Assembly (NCBI RefSeq): GCF_002155685.1
Contig: NZ_MUYK01000001.1
Span: 124,001-188,000 of the forward strand
Direction: 5' to 3'
Length of the DNA: 64,000 bases
Origin: Erythrobacter colymbi
GTDB lineage: Bacteria > Pseudomonadota > Alphaproteobacteria > Sphingomonadales > Sphingomonadaceae
The translations under genes were made by a program, and so were the position numbers. The notes below the pieces were generated by a model, which saw nothing but the letters and a program-made list of their open reading frames with translations, did no database searches and was not told the DNA's origin. Below, piece by piece: positions 62,776 to 64,000 of this stretch (position 1 is its first letter; each line of letters begins with the position of its first letter).

Positions 62776-63308
62776 CGCTCGACCACGTCGCGCGACATCG
62801 GCGCGAGCTTTGCCAGCAGGCGGTTCTGCGCGGCGAAGGGCACGCCCGCCTCGCGCATCGCTGTCTGGAGGTTCTCGACCAGCGCGTTCATGTCGGCCTT
62901 GGTCACGCCCATCTCGGCGTGGGCGGTCTTCATGTCGCGGCCCGAGTAATCGCAGCCTGCGCCGAGCAGGTAGCAGAACTGTTCGCCCAGCGTGCGCTTC
63001 AGCCGCACGGTATCATGCGCCTCGAAAATGGCGGCGATGCGCGGGTCGGCTTCCGACAGCTCGATGGTGCGCGCCGCGATCCGCGCGATGCCCTCGCGCC
63101 CGCCGAAATCTGCGGCGAGGCCCGCACTGTCATAGGGCTTGGCCCCGGCATTGGCATTGGACTGCTCGTAGGGATCGACCGGCAGCTCGCCCGTGACGGG
63201 ATCGCGCTCCTTCACCTCGACCCCGAATTCGGCGTCCCAGTCGGTCGCTTCGGCGGGGGCCTGTTGCAGCAGCATCAGGACGGCGGCGGTGGTGGCGGCG
63301 AGCAGCAT
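62772..63308 (-). CDS. Exported group 1 truncated haemoglobin-like protein
   Basis: The protein has 178 residues, longer than a bare truncated globin because of an N-terminal signal/linker (MLLAATTAAVLMLLQQAPAEA and about 45 polar residues). The globin core has GLAADFGGREGIARIAARTI, FCYLLGAGCDYSGRDMKTAHAEMGV with the proximal His, and VENLQTAMREAGVPFAAQNRLLAKLAPM. It would bind haem and oxygen or NO in the periplasm. It lies 16 bp from, and in the same direction as, the DUF3034-like gene, so the two are probably one operon. Confidence 0.87.
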   Translation of the reverse strand: MLLAATTAAVLMLLQQAPAEATDWDAEFGVEVKERDPVTGELPVDPYEQSNANAGAKPYDSAGLAADFGGREGIARIAARTIELSEADPRIAAIFEAHDTVRLKRTLGEQFCYLLGAGCDYSGRDMKTAHAEMGVTKADMNALVENLQTAMREAGVPFAAQNRLLAKLAPMSRDVVER

Positions 63309-63324
63309 CGTCAGGGCTCCGGTG

Positions 63325-64000
63325 TCAGAACGCGACCTGCGCGGACAGGAAGCCGCCGCGCTGGTCGGAGAAAGTGGCGATCGAACCCAGATCGACATAG
63401 GCCGCGGTCAGGGTCAGGTTGTCGGTGAGGGCATAGGCGGCAAAGACGTCCATCCAGTTGTCATCGCCGAGGCCGAGATTGTCGGGCTTGGTGCGCAATT
63501 CCGCCCCGATCACCGCGCGGCGCGACAGCTGGTAGCCGAGCGAGCCTTCGAATTGCAGCTTGTAGCCATGTGTGGCCGATCCGAAGCCGAGCAGGCCCAG
63601 TTCGTTCGCCTCGGTGTAGCGCAGGGTCGCGTTGACCAGCAGGCTGCGGGCGAGGAAGAGCTTGGTGGCGCTTACGGTGAAGTCGGTTCCCGAACTGTCC
63701 TTTGCGCCGATCGCGCGGACCAGCGCGCCGTCGCGGCTGCGCTTGTGTTCGATCCCCACCGCGATCTGCGGCAGCCAGGTGTCGCCATAGACAAGATCGC
63801 CCGCCAGCCGGACCTTCGCGCCGAAGGTTTCGACATTGAAGGTGTAGCCCTGCCCGATCCCGAGCGCGGCGCCCACGTCGCGGGTGTCGAAATCGGCGCG
63901 GGCGAAGCTCAGCTCCAGCCGGTCGCCGAAGCCCGCCATCACCCCGTAGGAGCGCCAGCCGAAATCGGGCAGCTCGATCCCGGTCACATGGGCCGAAAGC
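63325..64000 (-). CDS. DUF3034-like outer-membrane protein (5' end beyond window)
   Basis: 225 residues are visible, and the frame is open to the window edge, with LSAHVTGIELPDFGWRSYG and no certain start. GVMAGFGDRLELSFARADFDTRDVGAALGIGQGYTFNVETFGAKVRLAGD and alternating barrel strands ending in GGFLSAQVAF indicate an outer-membrane beta-barrel of the DUF3034 type. Family function is unknown to me. The truncated haemoglobin gene follows directly. Confidence 0.8.
   Translation of the reverse strand, partial: LSAHVTGIELPDFGWRSYGVMAGFGDRLELSFARADFDTRDVGAALGIGQGYTFNVETFGAKVRLAGDLVYGDTWLPQIAVGIEHKRSRDGALVRAIGAKDSSGTDFTVSATKLFLARSLLVNATLRYTEANELGLLGFGSATHGYKLQFEGSLGYQLSRRAVIGAELRTKPDNLGLGDDNWMDVFAAYALTDNLTLTAAYVDLGSIATFSDQRGGFLSAQVAF

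Overview
The window is GC-rich DNA from an alphaproteobacterium, most likely Sphingomonadales and probably an Erythrobacteraceae-type bacterium. This rests on tolB-pal, a PdeM-type phosphoesterase, two SusC-free TonB receptors, paired DUF547 proteins, an IF-3 of alphaproteobacterial type, and short sphingomonad-style intergenic palindromes. It is chromosomal. Core genes alternate with accessory catabolic and transport blocks. No phage, transposase, integrase, CRISPR or plasmid gene was seen.

Positions 1-16.7 kb are mostly housekeeping. They hold the 3' part of tolB, pal, a J-domain protein, an SDR-like protein without its catalytic Tyr/Lys, and a cystathionine gamma-synthase family enzyme. 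That enzyme's leader can form a pseudoknot that hides its own ribosome binding site. Next come an SLC13 symporter and two DUF547 proteins. A ParB parS-like site and an 11-bp-period repeat array lie just upstream of the second DUF547 gene. They are followed by infC (apparently with an AUA start), pdeM, hemF, the bifunctional rel gene, a cyclophilin-type PPIase and tRNA-Ser(GGA).

Positions 16.7-31.4 kb are accessory. An 824-bp gene-free, AT-richer stretch lies directly after the tRNA gene. A TonB receptor has a ModE-box-like palindrome in front of it and a stand-alone ModE-type regulator convergent to it. An amidohydrolase/hydrolase pair and a TetR/M19-dipeptidase pair share the same tandem operator layout. 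The dipeptidase has lost an active-site Asp and runs antisense through a gamma-carbonic-anhydrase pseudogene. GNAT, HD-domain and HxlR genes follow. Then comes a subtilase gene whose 5' end collides head-to-head with an anti-sigma-factor remnant.

Positions 31.4-43.4 kb carry a tightly coupled three-gene operon: a P-loop NTPase, an ABC exporter membrane domain without an ATPase domain, and an alpha/beta hydrolase. Porins flank it. A TetR-controlled epimerase/SnoaL/SMP-30-like operon follows. The most striking gene is a membrane protein that fuses the KdpD sensor modules to the KdpE DNA-binding domain without kinase, receiver or phospho-acceptor His. It is divergent from the potassium transporter gene kup.

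Positions 43.4-64 kb carry a TPR-sulfotransferase, a second TonB receptor, an APC permease, and a TetR-controlled operon of a Rieske oxygenase, an FAD oxidoreductase and a periplasmic amidohydrolase. These are followed by a PLP decarboxylase, a LysR regulator, a secreted beta-propeller amidohydrolase, a GH31 glycosidase with a PA14-like insert, an exported truncated haemoglobin and the 3' part of a DUF3034-like outer-membrane protein. All functions are read from motifs by eye, and no database search was possible.
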